Shown here: one piece after another, positions 17,527-26,111 of the stretch
Layout: each line of letters starts with the position of its first letter
Position numbering within the stretch: the first letter of the stretch is position 1
NCBI GenBank assembly: GCA_012519975.1
Contig: JAAYPE010000036.1
Location: forward strand, 1 to 33,542
Length of the DNA: 33,542 nucleotides
Origin: Clostridiales bacterium
Lineage (GTDB): Bacteria > Bacillota > Clostridia > Oscillospirales > Acutalibacteraceae
Direction of reading: 5' to 3'
The notes under the pieces: model-generated
The model's database searches: none
Told to the model about the DNA's origin: nothing
What the model saw: only the letters and a program-made list of their open reading frames with translations
Position numbers and translations under genes: made by a program

Positions 17527-17555
17527 ATTCTACTATTATATTACTTTTTTGTCAA
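17527..17555 (-). promoter_or_regulatory. alaS operon promoter
   Basis: Minus-strand TTGACA (17550-17555), 17-base spacer, TAGAAT (17527-17532). The TGA stop of the upstream gene lies within the -35 box. Predicted start near 17520. Confidence 0.85.
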
Positions 17556-19150
17556 CTATTCAGCGATGTTACATTTTGCGCTATTTCTCTAAACACTGGG
17601 GCGCAATCGGCACTGCCACTAACCCCGTTTTCTTTCATAACTGCCACTGCATATTTAGGTTTTTCAGCAGGAAAAAATCCAACGAACCACGAGTGATATA
17701 TTTCTGCTCCGTTACTCAACCATCCGCTTTGCGCTGTTGCAGTTTTTCCACATCCAGTTGTATTGTTTGGCAGTGCGTTTTCATTTTCTTCTACAACTGT
17801 TTTAAGCATTTGTTTTACTTGCTTTGCAGTAGTTTGTGACATCACTTTTTTATTTGGCTTTGCTTTATATTCTTGTGACATCTCCCCGTCTTTATCTATC
17901 ATACCTTTTATTAAAAATGGTTGTGTATAATATCCATCTGAGGCAATCGTTGCGAAAACACAAGCCATTTGTAAAGGGGTTGCAAGCAATTCCCCCTGCC
18001 CAAACGCAAAGTTTGCTATTGACGCTTGAGAATTTAAATTGTATAGCTCCGGCAAATTTCCTTTATCCGTAACCATTCCTTGTGCAAGCTTTGTACTTTG
18101 AGATAGCCCCATATTTTTAGACATTTCAAGTAGCAAATTCATATCCATTTTATTTGCAAGCTCAATAAAATAGGTGTTGCACGATACAGAAAGTGCCTGT
18201 GCCATATTTATATTTCCGTGTTCATTTTTATTGTAACACGAAAAATTTACGCCACTTCTTTGTGTGTTTCCTGTACAATTATACATTGTATTTGGAGTTG
18301 CAACTTTGCTTTCTATCGCACAAGCAGACACTAAAACTTTAAAAGACGAACCAACTGTATACTGCGTTATGCATCTGTTTATAAACGGAGAGCGTGCATC
18401 ACTAAGGCTGCTTGCAAGATTGTTTGGGTCAAATGTTGGCCGGCTTGCCATTGCCTTAATTTCTCCTGTTCCTACTTCTACTACAACGGCACAACCACTA
18501 TCTATTCCATTATTATCAAGTGCTTTTTCTGCAACTTCCTGAACATTTTTATCAATAGTTAAAACTATTCCTTGTCCAACATTATAATTAGCGTCACGCA
18601 CTTCAATATCTGCACCAATAAGTGGTCTTCCAAGAGCGTCAACACTAAAAGCTACCGCAAGCCCTCCACTATCCTTTGATAAATATTCGTTATAACCTTT
18701 TTCAAGCCCTATTGCACCATTTCCCTCACTATCCAAATGCCCTACAATATGGGTTGCGAGCTGATTTTTTGAATAGCGTTCCATTGTTTTTATCACCCTT
18801 GTGTCCTTTACGGGTTTCATATCTTTTTCAAGGGCTATAACAGTTGGGTTGCCGTCAGACAGTTTTTTTGCAAGCTTGTCAAACTCTTCATCGTGCAAAT
18901 TTCCTTTTAGTTGTGATAACGCTATAGGTGTTGGCTTGACTGCTAAAAAATATTTTGGAGTTGCATTTGTAATGGGCTTTAAATTGCAATCATATATTGT
19001 TCCCCTTGATTTATCAATAGTAATCGAACGGGTATTTCCATATGTTGCACTTTGTTTGTTTCCTTTTATATTTATAAAAGCGAAGCGAAGAACCATAGAG
19101 CTTAAAGAAAAAGTGATAATGCAAAAAAGAATTACAATTCTTTTATTCAT
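17552..19150 (-). CDS. Class B penicillin-binding protein (D,D-transpeptidase)
   Basis: Peptidoglycan cross-linking enzyme anchored by one N-terminal helix (about 5-27), 532 aa. A pedestal/dimerisation region (about 35-200) precedes the transpeptidase domain. Active-site motifs are S268-S-F-K271, SCN (about 326, the SxN motif) and KTATAQSG (about 470; KT(S/A)(G/T) variant with Ala and Thr). It is shorter than FtsI/PBP2 (normally 600 or more) because the N-terminal part is small, which resembles the PbpA-like proteins found with elongation or sporulation roles. The ATG has a strong GGAGGTG site. It follows rfbD by 63 bases with no terminator or clear promoter between, so it may be read with the rhamnose genes. 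Exact subclass uncertain. Confidence 0.88.
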   Translation of the reverse strand: MNKRIVILFCIITFSLSSMVLRFAFINIKGNKQSATYGNTRSITIDKSRGTIYDCNLKPITNATPKYFLAVKPTPIALSQLKGNLHDEEFDKLAKKLSDGNPTVIALEKDMKPVKDTRVIKTMERYSKNQLATHIVGHLDSEGNGAIGLEKGYNEYLSKDSGGLAVAFSVDALGRPLIGADIEVRDANYNVGQGIVLTIDKNVQEVAEKALDNNGIDSGCAVVVEVGTGEIKAMASRPTFDPNNLASSLSDARSPFINRCITQYTVGSSFKVLVSACAIESKVATPNTMYNCTGNTQRSGVNFSCYNKNEHGNINMAQALSVSCNTYFIELANKMDMNLLLEMSKNMGLSQSTKLAQGMVTDKGNLPELYNLNSQASIANFAFGQGELLATPLQMACVFATIASDGYYTQPFLIKGMIDKDGEMSQEYKAKPNKKVMSQTTAKQVKQMLKTVVEENENALPNNTTGCGKTATAQSGWLSNGAEIYHSWFVGFFPAEKPKYAVAVMKENGVSGSADCAPVFREIAQNVTSLNS

Positions 19151-19213
19151 ATAAAAAGCACCTCCAAGTTTATTATGTACTTTTTGGCGCTTTATAATTC
19201 TATTATTAAATTT

Positions 19214-20053
19214 TTATTTGTGATTTAAAAAGCGATACAGAGCATCTTGCCAGTCAGGTAAACGAGAAAACCCAGCATCGTCCAAGCTTTTTTTAGAAAG
19301 GCGTGAATTTTTTGGTCTATTTGCTTTAGCTCCAAACTCGTCACTTGTTATTTCAATCACCTGTGTGTTGTATCCGCTTGATTTTACAATTTCTTTTGCA
19401 AACTGAGCAAAGGTGCAATATCCCTCATTTGTTGCGTGGTACACGCCATACTTAGATGTGTTTATCATATCGCAAATTAAGACTGCTAAATCCTTTGTAT
19501 AAGTCGGTGAACCGATTTGATCATTTACAACACTTATTTTATCACGCTCGTTTGCAAGGCGGATTATAGTTTTTACAAAATTCATTCCATTCTCGCCAAA
19601 CACCCAAGAGGTTCTTAAAATAAAGCTACTTTTGCAATTTTCTAAAACGGCTTTTTCACCGTCAAGCTTAGATTTGCCATAAACATTTAAAGGGTTTGTT
19701 TTTGAATCTGTTTCAAAAGGCTCAGTTCCCTCACCGTCAAAAACATAATCAGTGCTTATATAAAGCATTTTTGCATCAAGCTTTGCACAAGCTTTTGCTA
19801 TATTTTCACTACCATTAACATTAATAAGCCTGCAAAGGTCTTCATCATCTTGCGCATTGTCAACTGCGGTGTAGGCAGCACAATGAACAACAACAGTAGG
19901 TGAAATTTTGTTTATATATTCAAAAACTTCGTCTTCATTTGTGATGTCGAAATCCTGTGGTTTTGTTCCAACACACTCAATCCCTTTAGATTTTAGCTGG
20001 CTAAAAATATCAAAACCTAATTGACCACTAACACCTGTTACCAATACTTTCAA
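19214..20053 (-). CDS. rfbD: dTDP-4-dehydrorhamnose reductase
   Basis: Last enzyme of dTDP-L-rhamnose synthesis, an NADPH-dependent SDR of 279 aa. It starts with the Rossmann motif VLVTGVSGQLGFDI, contains the YISTDYVFDGE segment typical of RfbD at about 100, and the catalytic YGKSK (YxxxK). An ATG at 20062 overlaps the AAAGGA ribosome site; the TTG at 20053, eight bases after it, is the better start and begins the conserved core exactly. It lies 27 bases after rfbC. The product supplies rhamnose for wall polysaccharides. Confidence 0.95.
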   Translation of the reverse strand: MKVLVTGVSGQLGFDIFSQLKSKGIECVGTKPQDFDITNEDEVFEYINKISPTVVVHCAAYTAVDNAQDDEDLCRLINVNGSENIAKACAKLDAKMLYISTDYVFDGEGTEPFETDSKTNPLNVYGKSKLDGEKAVLENCKSSFILRTSWVFGENGMNFVKTIIRLANERDKISVVNDQIGSPTYTKDLAVLICDMINTSKYGVYHATNEGYCTFAQFAKEIVKSSGYNTQVIEITSDEFGAKANRPKNSRLSKKSLDDAGFSRLPDWQDALYRFLNHK

Positions 20054-20080
20054 ATAAAACATCCTTTAAAAAGTTATATA

Positions 20081-20626
20081 CTAAAAGTTTGCATCACTTT
20101 GAGCTAGAAGTGGTGCATCCATATCCTTGTCCGACAAAATTGGATTTTCAACCTGCCAGTCCACCGCAATCTCAGGGTCATCAAACCTTATACTTCTATC
20201 GTACTCTTTTGAATAAAAATCATCAACTTTATATAAAATCTCTGTCTCATCTTCAAGCGACACAAAACCGTGCGCAAACCCTTGTGGAACAAAAAGTTGG
20301 TATTTATTTTCTTCGCTAAGCTCAACAGATACCCACTCTTTGTATGTTGGCGAGTCACGCCTTATATCAACTACAACATCAAGGAGCTTACCCCTTGTGC
20401 AAGTTACAAGCTTGCTTTGTGCTTTTGGTTTTTTTTGAAAATGAAGCCCTCTAACTGTGCCTTTTTTCTCTGTTCTGGAGCGATTATCTTGAACAAAAAC
20501 TACATTAATTCCATATTCTTTATACCTTTCGTAAGAATACGTTTCCATAAACCATCCACGATTATCAGAAAAAACATCAGGTTTTATTAACAAAACCTCA
20601 GAAATTTTTGTTTTAATTACTTCCAT
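20081..20626 (-). CDS. rfbC: dTDP-4-dehydrorhamnose 3,5-epimerase
   Basis: Cupin-fold epimerase of 181 aa, acting in the cytoplasm on dTDP-4-dehydro-6-deoxy-glucose. Diagnostic motifs are DNRGWFMETYS near the N-terminus, GTVRGLHFQ with the catalytic His at about 64, LFVPQGFAHGF and the YKVDDFYSKEYDRSIRFDDPE segment with the catalytic Tyr and Asp region. Length is standard. Its start has only a weak GGTGG site at 12 bases. It lies 49 bases after rfbA and before rfbD. Confidence 0.96.
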   Translation of the reverse strand: MEVIKTKISEVLLIKPDVFSDNRGWFMETYSYERYKEYGINVVFVQDNRSRTEKKGTVRGLHFQKKPKAQSKLVTCTRGKLLDVVVDIRRDSPTYKEWVSVELSEENKYQLFVPQGFAHGFVSLEDETEILYKVDDFYSKEYDRSIRFDDPEIAVDWQVENPILSDKDMDAPLLAQSDANF

Positions 20627-20675
20627 TTATAAGCTTACCACCGTTCTTAAAATTGCAAAATATGTATGTCAAAAT

Positions 20676-21608
20676 TTATTCGTCCTCATCGTCATCTCTG
20701 CCCCAATACGGACGCTCACCAACATTTTTGGAATACAAAATTTTTCCACTAGCTACACGCTTCAAATGCTCACCGTAATTAGATTTTCCATACATCTGAG
20801 CGGACTCCAAAAGCTTTCTTTTAGAAATCCAGCGCATATTATAAGCTATTTCTTCCGGTGCTGATATTATGATGCCTTGAAATTGCTCTACAGTTCTTAC
20901 AAAATTGGCAGCGTCAAGCAGTGCATCAACCGTACCTGTATCAAGCCACGCAAACCCCCTGCCCATTAACTGAACATCAAGGTCACCAAGCTCCAAATAC
21001 ATTCTATTAATGTCTGTTATTTCATATTCTCCCCGCTCACTCGGGATTAGTTTTTTCGCAAAATCTACTACCCTGTTATCATAAAAATACATTCCTGTTA
21101 CAGCATAATTAGACTTTGGTTTTTTAGGCTTTTCTTCAATTGAAACAGGAATACCATCCCTATTAAACTCAACAACTCCAAAGTCACTTGGGTTGTCAAC
21201 GTAATAGCCAAATATTGTAGCTCTACCCTCATTGTTTGCAGCAGAGCGTAGCATATGCCCAAGCCCGTTGCCATAAAACAAATTATCACCTAACACCATA
21301 GCAACGCTGTCATCACCAATAAACTCTTCGCCAATAATAAAAGCCTGCCCGAGCCCTTTTGGCTCTTCCTGAACGGCGTAAGAGAGCTTTATGCCAAATT
21401 TTTCACCGTGGCCCAAAAGCCCCTCGAATTTTGGTGTGTCTGTAGGTGTTGAAATAATAAGTATCTCTCTTATACCTGCAAGCATTAGCATAGAGAGCGG
21501 ATAGTAAATCATCGGTTTATCATACAAGGGGAGCAACTGCTTACTCGTTACAGTAGTCAATGGATACAAACGAGTTGCAGACCCTCCTGCAAGAATTATT
21601 CCTTTCAA
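20676..21608 (-). CDS. rfbA: Glucose-1-phosphate thymidylyltransferase
   Basis: First enzyme of dTDP-rhamnose synthesis, making dTDP-glucose from dTTP and glucose-1-phosphate; 310 aa from the TTG at 21608. The N-terminus [17 protein letters not shown] is the nucleotidyltransferase signature, followed by [25 protein letters not shown] and [10 protein letters not shown]. The C-terminus carries a short acidic extension after the usual end. The reading frame is open upstream to 21713, but the TTG has an AGGAG site at seven bases and begins the conserved core, whereas the upstream codons overlap the promoter. First gene of the rfbA-C-D unit; rfbB (4,6-dehydratase) is missing from this window. Confidence 0.95.
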   Translation of the reverse strand: MKGIILAGGSATRLYPLTTVTSKQLLPLYDKPMIYYPLSMLMLAGIREILIISTPTDTPKFEGLLGHGEKFGIKLSYAVQEEPKGLGQAFIIGEEFIGDDSVAMVLGDNLFYGNGLGHMLRSAANNEGRATIFGYYVDNPSDFGVVEFNRDGIPVSIEEKPKKPKSNYAVTGMYFYDNRVVDFAKKLIPSERGEYEITDINRMYLELGDLDVQLMGRGFAWLDTGTVDALLDAANFVRTVEQFQGIIISAPEEIAYNMRWISKRKLLESAQMYGKSNYGEHLKRVASGKILYSKNVGERPYWGRDDDEDE

Positions 21609-21684
21609 AATAACACTCCTAATAATACCATATTGGTTATTTAAATTAAATTTAGAAGATTTTGCTAAAATAGCATACAGTTCA

Positions 21685-21713
21685 ACTATAATACTTTTGG
21701 ATATATTAGTCAA
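21685..21713 (-). promoter_or_regulatory. rfbA promoter
   Basis: Minus-strand TTGACT (21708-21713), 17-base spacer, TATAGT (21685-21690); predicted start near 21678. A 12-base palindrome, TTAGTcaACTAA (21706-21717), overlaps the -35 box. Confidence 0.8.
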
Positions 21714-21762
21714 CTAAAATATTTTTATGTTACATCTTGACATAACTAAAAAATAGTTGTAT

Positions 21763-21771
21763 TGTTATACT
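21763..21771 (+). promoter_or_regulatory. feo operon promoter (extended -10)
   Basis: TGT followed by TATACT at 21766-21771. A perfect TTGACA at 21737 is 23 bases upstream, too far for a normal SigA spacer, so the promoter probably relies on the extended -10 and an activator is not excluded. Confidence 0.5.
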
Positions 21772-21783
21772 AAGCTAACTTTT
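21765..21783 (+). promoter_or_regulatory. Candidate DtxR-family operator over the feoA start site
   Basis: Read on the minus strand, this 19-base stretch matches the DtxR/IdeR consensus TTAGGTTAGCCTAACCTAA at 12 positions by eye, with the central GTTAGC-x-TA intact. It overlaps the -10 box and the predicted start site, where a bound repressor would block transcription. The fourth gene of the operon encodes a DtxR-type protein. Confidence 0.45.
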
Positions 21784-21799
21784 TACGAGGTGATTTTTT

Positions 21800-22036
21800 A
21801 TGAATAAAACTCTAGATAGATTGCATATCGGGCAAAAAGGCACTGTTGTTTCTCTTAACTGTAAAGGCGCTATAAAAAGACGCATTATTGATATGGGAAT
21901 TACTCCCGGTGCAGAAATAATTATGAAAAAAGTGGCACCGCTGGGTGACCCTATTGAGATAAATGTTAGAGGATATGAGCTGAGTCTTAGAAAATCTGAA
22001 GCAAGCGAAATCACCGTGGAGGTTTTGGATAAATGA
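21800..22036 (+). CDS. feoA: Ferrous iron transport protein A
   Basis: FeoA is a small SH3-like cytoplasmic protein that supports FeoB. The 78 residues contain the family pattern KRRIIDMGITPGAEI and PLGDPIEINVRGYELSLRKSEA. The ATG has a GAGGTGA site. Its TGA stop overlaps the feoB ATG as ATGA, so both are co-translated. First gene of the feo operon. Confidence 0.96.
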   Translation: MNKTLDRLHIGQKGTVVSLNCKGAIKRRIIDMGITPGAEIIMKKVAPLGDPIEINVRGYELSLRKSEASEITVEVLDK

Positions 22037-24078
22037 AATATAAATACGCCCTTGTAGGTAACCCCAACTGCGGTAAGACAACTCTTTTCAACGAGCTTAC
22101 AGGTAGCAAACAATATGTTGGAAACTGGCCTGGTGTTACCGTTGAGAAAAAAGAAGGAGAAGTGCTAAATAGCAAAGGCGAGGTTGTTGTTGTAGACTTG
22201 CCTGGAATTTACTCCCTCTCCCCTTATTCTATGGAAGAAATAATTGCAAGAGATTTTATAATTGAAGAAAAGCCGGACTTGATAATTAACATTGTTGACG
22301 CAACAAATCTTGAGAGAAACCTTTATTTAAGCTTGCAACTAGCAGAGCTTGGAACTCCAATGGTAATAGCTTTAAATATGATAGACATTGTTGAAAAGCG
22401 TGGAGATATTATTGACTATTCACTTTTATCGTCACTGCTTGGTATCACCATTATTCCCATTTCTGCAAGTAAAAATATTGGCATAAACAAATTACTAAGT
22501 GTTGCACAACACGAGATTGTCCACGCGAAAAATCCATACCATTTTGATATGCATACAAACTCTGGCACGATACCTAAAATCTATACAGGCATTGTTAAAA
22601 CAGCTGTTGAGCAAGTTGAAAAAATAATAAAAGAAAACTGCATTCTGCACGGTTTGCCACTTAGATGGTCTGCCGTTAAACTAATTGAAGACGACAAGCC
22701 AACGCTTGAAAAGCTCAATCTCTCTTGCACTCAAATTTCTTGTCTTGGAGCAATTATTGAAAGTCTTGAAGCTGAAAATATAGACAGAGAAATGGCTATC
22801 GCAGACCAAAAATATAAGTATATTTGTAGCATTCGTGAAAAAGTTTTAAAGCGTGGTGTAAACAGTGATGACATTACAATTTCTGACAAAATTGACAAAG
22901 TCGTTACAAACAAATACCTTGCTATTCCATTTTTCTTTGGCATTATGGGTTTTATATTTTACATAACTTTTGGACCTATTGGCTCGTTTTTCACAGACAC
23001 GATTGAGGAATTTATAATCCCCGTGTTTATAGAGCATACAAGAAATGTTCTTATATCTCTAAACGCATCAAGCTGGGCTGTTGGGCTTGTTTGCGACGGA
23101 ATTTTAGGCGGTGTTGGAACGGTTCTTACATTTTTTCCACAAATTTTAATTCTGTTCTTCTTTATGTCATTGCTTGAAGACAGTGGTTATATGGCTCGTG
23201 CAGCTTTCGTAATGGATAAAATGTTCCATTCGCTTGGTCTTTCTGGAAAATCATTTGTCCCTCTAATTATGGGATTCGGTTGCTCTGTTCCTGCAATTAT
23301 GGCAACTAGAACTCTTGAAACAGAAAAAGACAGACGCCTTACTGCAATGCTCGTTCCCTTTATGTCTTGTGGTGCAAAGATGTTTGTCTACTCCTTATTT
23401 ATCGTTGCATTTTTCCCAACACACAAGTGGCTTATTGTTTCGTCTCTTTACCTGTTAGGAATTATTGTCGCTATGGTTTGTGCGTTTATATTGCAAAAAA
23501 CAGTGTTAAAAGGCGCTCACGCTCCTTTCATTCTAGAACTACCACCATACCGTATGCCAACTGCAAAAACTCTTTCACTGCACTTGTGGGAAAAGGTCAA
23601 AGACTTTCTTACAAAAGCCGGTACCGTTTTGCTTGGTGCAAGTATCGTAATTTGGTTTTGCCAATATTATGATTTTTCTCTAAACCATGTTCAAGACAGC
23701 TCACAAAGTATCCTTGGTGTAATCGGCGGTTTTATCGCTCCAATCTTTACCCCTCTTGGATTTGGTAACTGGGAAGCATCAGTCGCACTTCTTAGCGGTT
23801 TTGTTGCAAAAGAATCAATCGTAAGTTCGCTTGGCATACTATATGGAGCTGGTAGCTCTGAGAGCCTTGTAAGCGTTCTAAACAATGTGTTTACACCTGC
23901 TAGTGCATATTCATTTATGGTGTTTTGCTTGCTCTCTATTCCTTGTGTTGCCGCAGTTATTACATTATTTAAAGAAATGAAGTCGGTCAAATGGGCGTCT
24001 TTATCTTTAATAATGCAAATGTGTGTTTCATGGATTGTAACTTTCATAGTATATAATATAGCCCTTATTGTTTTTTAA
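22033..24078 (+). CDS. feoB: Ferrous iron transporter B
   Basis: Membrane Fe(II) importer with an N-terminal G-protein domain, 681 aa. G1 is GNPNCGKTTLFN (8-19), G3 is DLPGIYSLSPYS, and G4 is NMID; the helical insertion follows, and the membrane part begins near 290. The two Gate (nucleoside-recognition) regions are marked by DSGYMARAAFVMDKMFHSLG and by FVPLIMGFGCSVPAIMATRT, with the second near GFVAKESIVSSLG. Length is normal for FeoB, slightly short. It is coupled to feoA and followed after 20 bases by the FeoB-associated protein. Confidence 0.97.
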   Translation: MKYKYALVGNPNCGKTTLFNELTGSKQYVGNWPGVTVEKKEGEVLNSKGEVVVVDLPGIYSLSPYSMEEIIARDFIIEEKPDLIINIVDATNLERNLYLSLQLAELGTPMVIALNMIDIVEKRGDIIDYSLLSSLLGITIIPISASKNIGINKLLSVAQHEIVHAKNPYHFDMHTNSGTIPKIYTGIVKTAVEQVEKIIKENCILHGLPLRWSAVKLIEDDKPTLEKLNLSCTQISCLGAIIESLEAENIDREMAIADQKYKYICSIREKVLKRGVNSDDITISDKIDKVVTNKYLAIPFFFGIMGFIFYITFGPIGSFFTDTIEEFIIPVFIEHTRNVLISLNASSWAVGLVCDGILGGVGTVLTFFPQILILFFFMSLLEDSGYMARAAFVMDKMFHSLGLSGKSFVPLIMGFGCSVPAIMATRTLETEKDRRLTAMLVPFMSCGAKMFVYSLFIVAFFPTHKWLIVSSLYLLGIIVAMVCAFILQKTVLKGAHAPFILELPPYRMPTAKTLSLHLWEKVKDFLTKAGTVLLGASIVIWFCQYYDFSLNHVQDSSQSILGVIGGFIAPIFTPLGFGNWEASVALLSGFVAKESIVSSLGILYGAGSSESLVSVLNNVFTPASAYSFMVFCLLSIPCVAAVITLFKEMKSVKWASLSLIMQMCVSWIVTFIVYNIALIVF

Positions 24079-24098
24079 GTTATTAAGGAAGTGATTTT

Positions 24099-24362
24099 GT
24101 GATCATTGATATCATAATTGGCGTCGCTGCAGTTTTTAGTGTTGCGTTGCTCATCTACAAAAAATATCGTGAATTTAGATACGGTGAGTGTAGTGGGTGT
24201 TCCTCTTGCACAAAGGGTGAGAGCTTAACCGGTTGTGATGGATGCTCAAAAAAACAAAGTTGCTCTCATTTTGAAGATATTTCTAATAATGATGCTTTTA
24301 CAGCTTGCGACTCTGGCTCTACACAAGAGAATGAGCCACCGCCTGAAGACTCTGAAAATTAG
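24099..24362 (+). CDS. FeoB-associated Cys-rich membrane protein
   Basis: The 87-residue protein has one N-terminal transmembrane segment (about 3-20), then a basic stretch, then a cysteine-rich region with CSGCSSC, CDGC and further Cys (about 31-52), and an acidic tail. This is the layout of the FeoB-associated Cys-rich family that follows feoB in Clostridia, thought to bind iron or metal near the transporter. The start is GTG at 24099 with an AAGGAAG site upstream. No longer reading frame is supported. Confidence 0.88.
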   Translation: MIIDIIIGVAAVFSVALLIYKKYREFRYGECSGCSSCTKGESLTGCDGCSKKQSCSHFEDISNNDAFTACDSGSTQENEPPPEDSEN

Positions 24363-24403
24363 AAGGAAACGAGTGCACAAAACAAGTTAGGAGGTTTTTC
24401 TAT

Positions 24404-24805
24404 ATGCCTAAATTTAACGACATTGATATCTCAGCCTCCCTTGAGGATTATTTAGAAGCAATTTTTGTACTACAAAAAGAACATAATTCTGTTAGAACAA
24501 CGGACATTGCAAGTTTTTTAGATGTTAGCAAGCCTAGCGTTAATCGTGCTGTTGGAACTCTTAAGGATGCAGGACTTTTAAGTCACGAATCTTATGGTGA
24601 AATCACCTTAACGGATTTAGGAAAATCTCATGCGAAATCAGTTTTGCACAGGCATAATTTATTAACAGATTTTCTGCATATCACGCTTGGTGTAGACGCA
24701 AAGACAGCTGAAAAAGATGCGTGTAAGATGGAGCACGTAATGAGCAACGAGAGCATCGAAAAATTATCCTTGTTTCTTGAATCCTTGAATAATAAAAATA
24801 ATTAG
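24404..24805 (+). CDS. DtxR-family iron-dependent transcriptional repressor
   Basis: The 133-residue protein has a winged helix (about 12-70) and a dimerisation/metal-binding helix region (75-133) but no C-terminal SH3 domain, so it has MntR size. Candidate primary-site ligands are D15, E18, H84, C107, E110 and H111. The motif DACKMEH matches the iron-sensing DtxR pattern (Cys) rather than the manganese sensor MntR, which has Glu there. The start ATG has an AGGAGG site. As the last feo gene it probably represses the operon in response to Fe(II), perhaps through the site at 21765-21783. Confidence 0.9.
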   Translation: MPKFNDIDISASLEDYLEAIFVLQKEHNSVRTTDIASFLDVSKPSVNRAVGTLKDAGLLSHESYGEITLTDLGKSHAKSVLHRHNLLTDFLHITLGVDAKTAEKDACKMEHVMSNESIEKLSLFLESLNNKNN

Positions 24806-24813
24806 AGTATAAT
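24785..24813 (+). promoter_or_regulatory. Promoter of the flavoprotein pair, inside the end of the dtxR-like gene
   Basis: TTGAAT (24785-24790), 17-base spacer, perfect TATAAT (24808-24813). Predicted start near 24820, which falls after an ATG at 24816 and so supports the 24846 start of the next gene. Confidence 0.7.
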
Positions 24814-24845
24814 ATATGCACTTTAAACTGTCTGAGGTGTCATAT

Positions 24846-26111
24846 ATGGTAGACAAAAAAAGCATTATAATAATTGGTGCAGGTGCCTCTGGACTTGCTG
24901 CCGCTATAAACTCTGCCCGTATCCTAAAAGAATCGGGCGGAGATTTTTGTGTAACTGTTGTTGAGCAATTGCAAAGGGTTGGCAAAAAAATTCTTGCAAC
25001 TGGAAACGGTCGTTGCAATCTATCAAATGTCAATATTTCAAAATCAAACTATCACGGCGATGTTGATTTTGCCTTTTGTGCCTTAAATGAATTTGGTGCA
25101 AATCAAACAATAGATTTTTTTAAGTCTATTGGAGTTTTAACAACTCAAGAAGACGGCAGAATTTATCCAATGAATTTGTCTGCCAATTCAGTTTTAGACT
25201 GCTTAAGACTTGAGGCTAGTCGTCTTGGCGTTGAGTTTATTTGTCAATTACCTGTTTTAAAAATCGAGAAAAAGCAAAACACTTTTTTAATTAATGATGA
25301 GATAAAAGCGGACTGTGTTATAATTGCAACGGGTGGAAAATCCTCTAGCGTACACGGTTCTAACGGTAGTGGTTATAAGCTATTAAGTAAGTTAGGTCAC
25401 AGTATTTCTAACACCTCCCCTGCCCTTGTTCAGCTTGTTTCAAGCTGTGATTTTTGCAAGCACCTTAAAGGAATTAGGGTTAATGGGAAAATAACGCTAA
25501 AGATAAACAATAAAAATGTTAAGACCGAATATGGAGAAATTTTGTTTACGGATTACGGACTTTCTGGAATTGCTACTATGCAAGTTGCACGCTATGTTTC
25601 TGTTGGAAAAGGTAAAAATCCGTCTGCAAAAATCACTGCAAACATTGATATGGCTTGCGCCCTTTCATATAATGATATTTGTGATTATATAAACGAGCGT
25701 AAAAAAATAAACAAACAGCTTTCTTGCGAAAATTTATTAATTGGAATTTTACAAAAAAGAGTTGCACAAGTTGTTTTGAAAAAATGCAACATCTCTCCGC
25801 AGTCAAAAGAAATTCAAACGCTAACTAAAAGTGAAATTCAAAGCATTGCTTCGTGTATTAAAAATTTTGAAATGGATATAACTGAAACTAAAGGTTTTGA
25901 CTCATCACAAGTTACTGCCGGCGGTGCTATTACTTGTGAGTTTGAGCCTGTATCCTTTAAATCAAAGAAGGTAAAAAATCTTTATGCCTGCGGTGAAGTT
26001 TTAAATGTTGATGCAGATTGTGGCGGATATAATTTGCAATGGGCGTGGTGTTCTGGATATCTTGCTGGAAAAAGTTGTGCTGAGGAGATTTTAAATGTTA
26101 AGAATAAATGA
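24846..26111 (+). CDS. NAD(P)/FAD-dependent oxidoreductase, HI0933/BaiN-like
   Basis: Flavoprotein of 421 aa with an N-terminal dinucleotide-binding motif IIIGAGASGLAAAI, the HI0933 signature GNGRCNLSNVN at about 56, an internal VIIATGGKSSS segment and the C-terminal GGYNLQWAWCSGYLAGKSCA FAD-binding segment. Family members act on diverse unsaturated or sterol-like substrates, and the true reaction is unknown. An ATG at 24816 is possible, but the ATG at 24846 has a GAGGTG site eight bases upstream and lies after the predicted transcription start. The stop overlaps the next gene by 17 bases, in a different frame. Confidence 0.88.
   Translation: MVDKKSIIIIGAGASGLAAAINSARILKESGGDFCVTVVEQLQRVGKKILATGNGRCNLSNVNISKSNYHGDVDFAFCALNEFGANQTIDFFKSIGVLTTQEDGRIYPMNLSANSVLDCLRLEASRLGVEFICQLPVLKIEKKQNTFLINDEIKADCVIIATGGKSSSVHGSNGSGYKLLSKLGHSISNTSPALVQLVSSCDFCKHLKGIRVNGKITLKINNKNVKTEYGEILFTDYGLSGIATMQVARYVSVGKGKNPSAKITANIDMACALSYNDICDYINERKKINKQLSCENLLIGILQKRVAQVVLKKCNISPQSKEIQTLTKSEIQSIASCIKNFEMDITETKGFDSSQVTAGGAITCEFEPVSFKSKKVKNLYACGEVLNVDADCGGYNLQWAWCSGYLAGKSCAEEILNVKNK

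Noticed and set aside
21609..21713. N-terminal extension of RfbA from an upstream start at 21713
   Set aside because: The extra residues overlap the promoter at 21685-21713 and precede the conserved start KGIILAGG; the TTG at 21608 has the ribosome site.
21737..21771. TTGACA (21737) and TATACT (21766) as an ordinary SigA promoter for feoA
   Set aside because: The spacer is 23 bases, too long for SigA; the extended -10 TGT-TATACT is the safer reading.
21690..21799. A Fur box upstream of feoA
   Set aside because: No stretch resembling the GATAATGATAATCATTATC pattern is seen; a DtxR-type site fits better.
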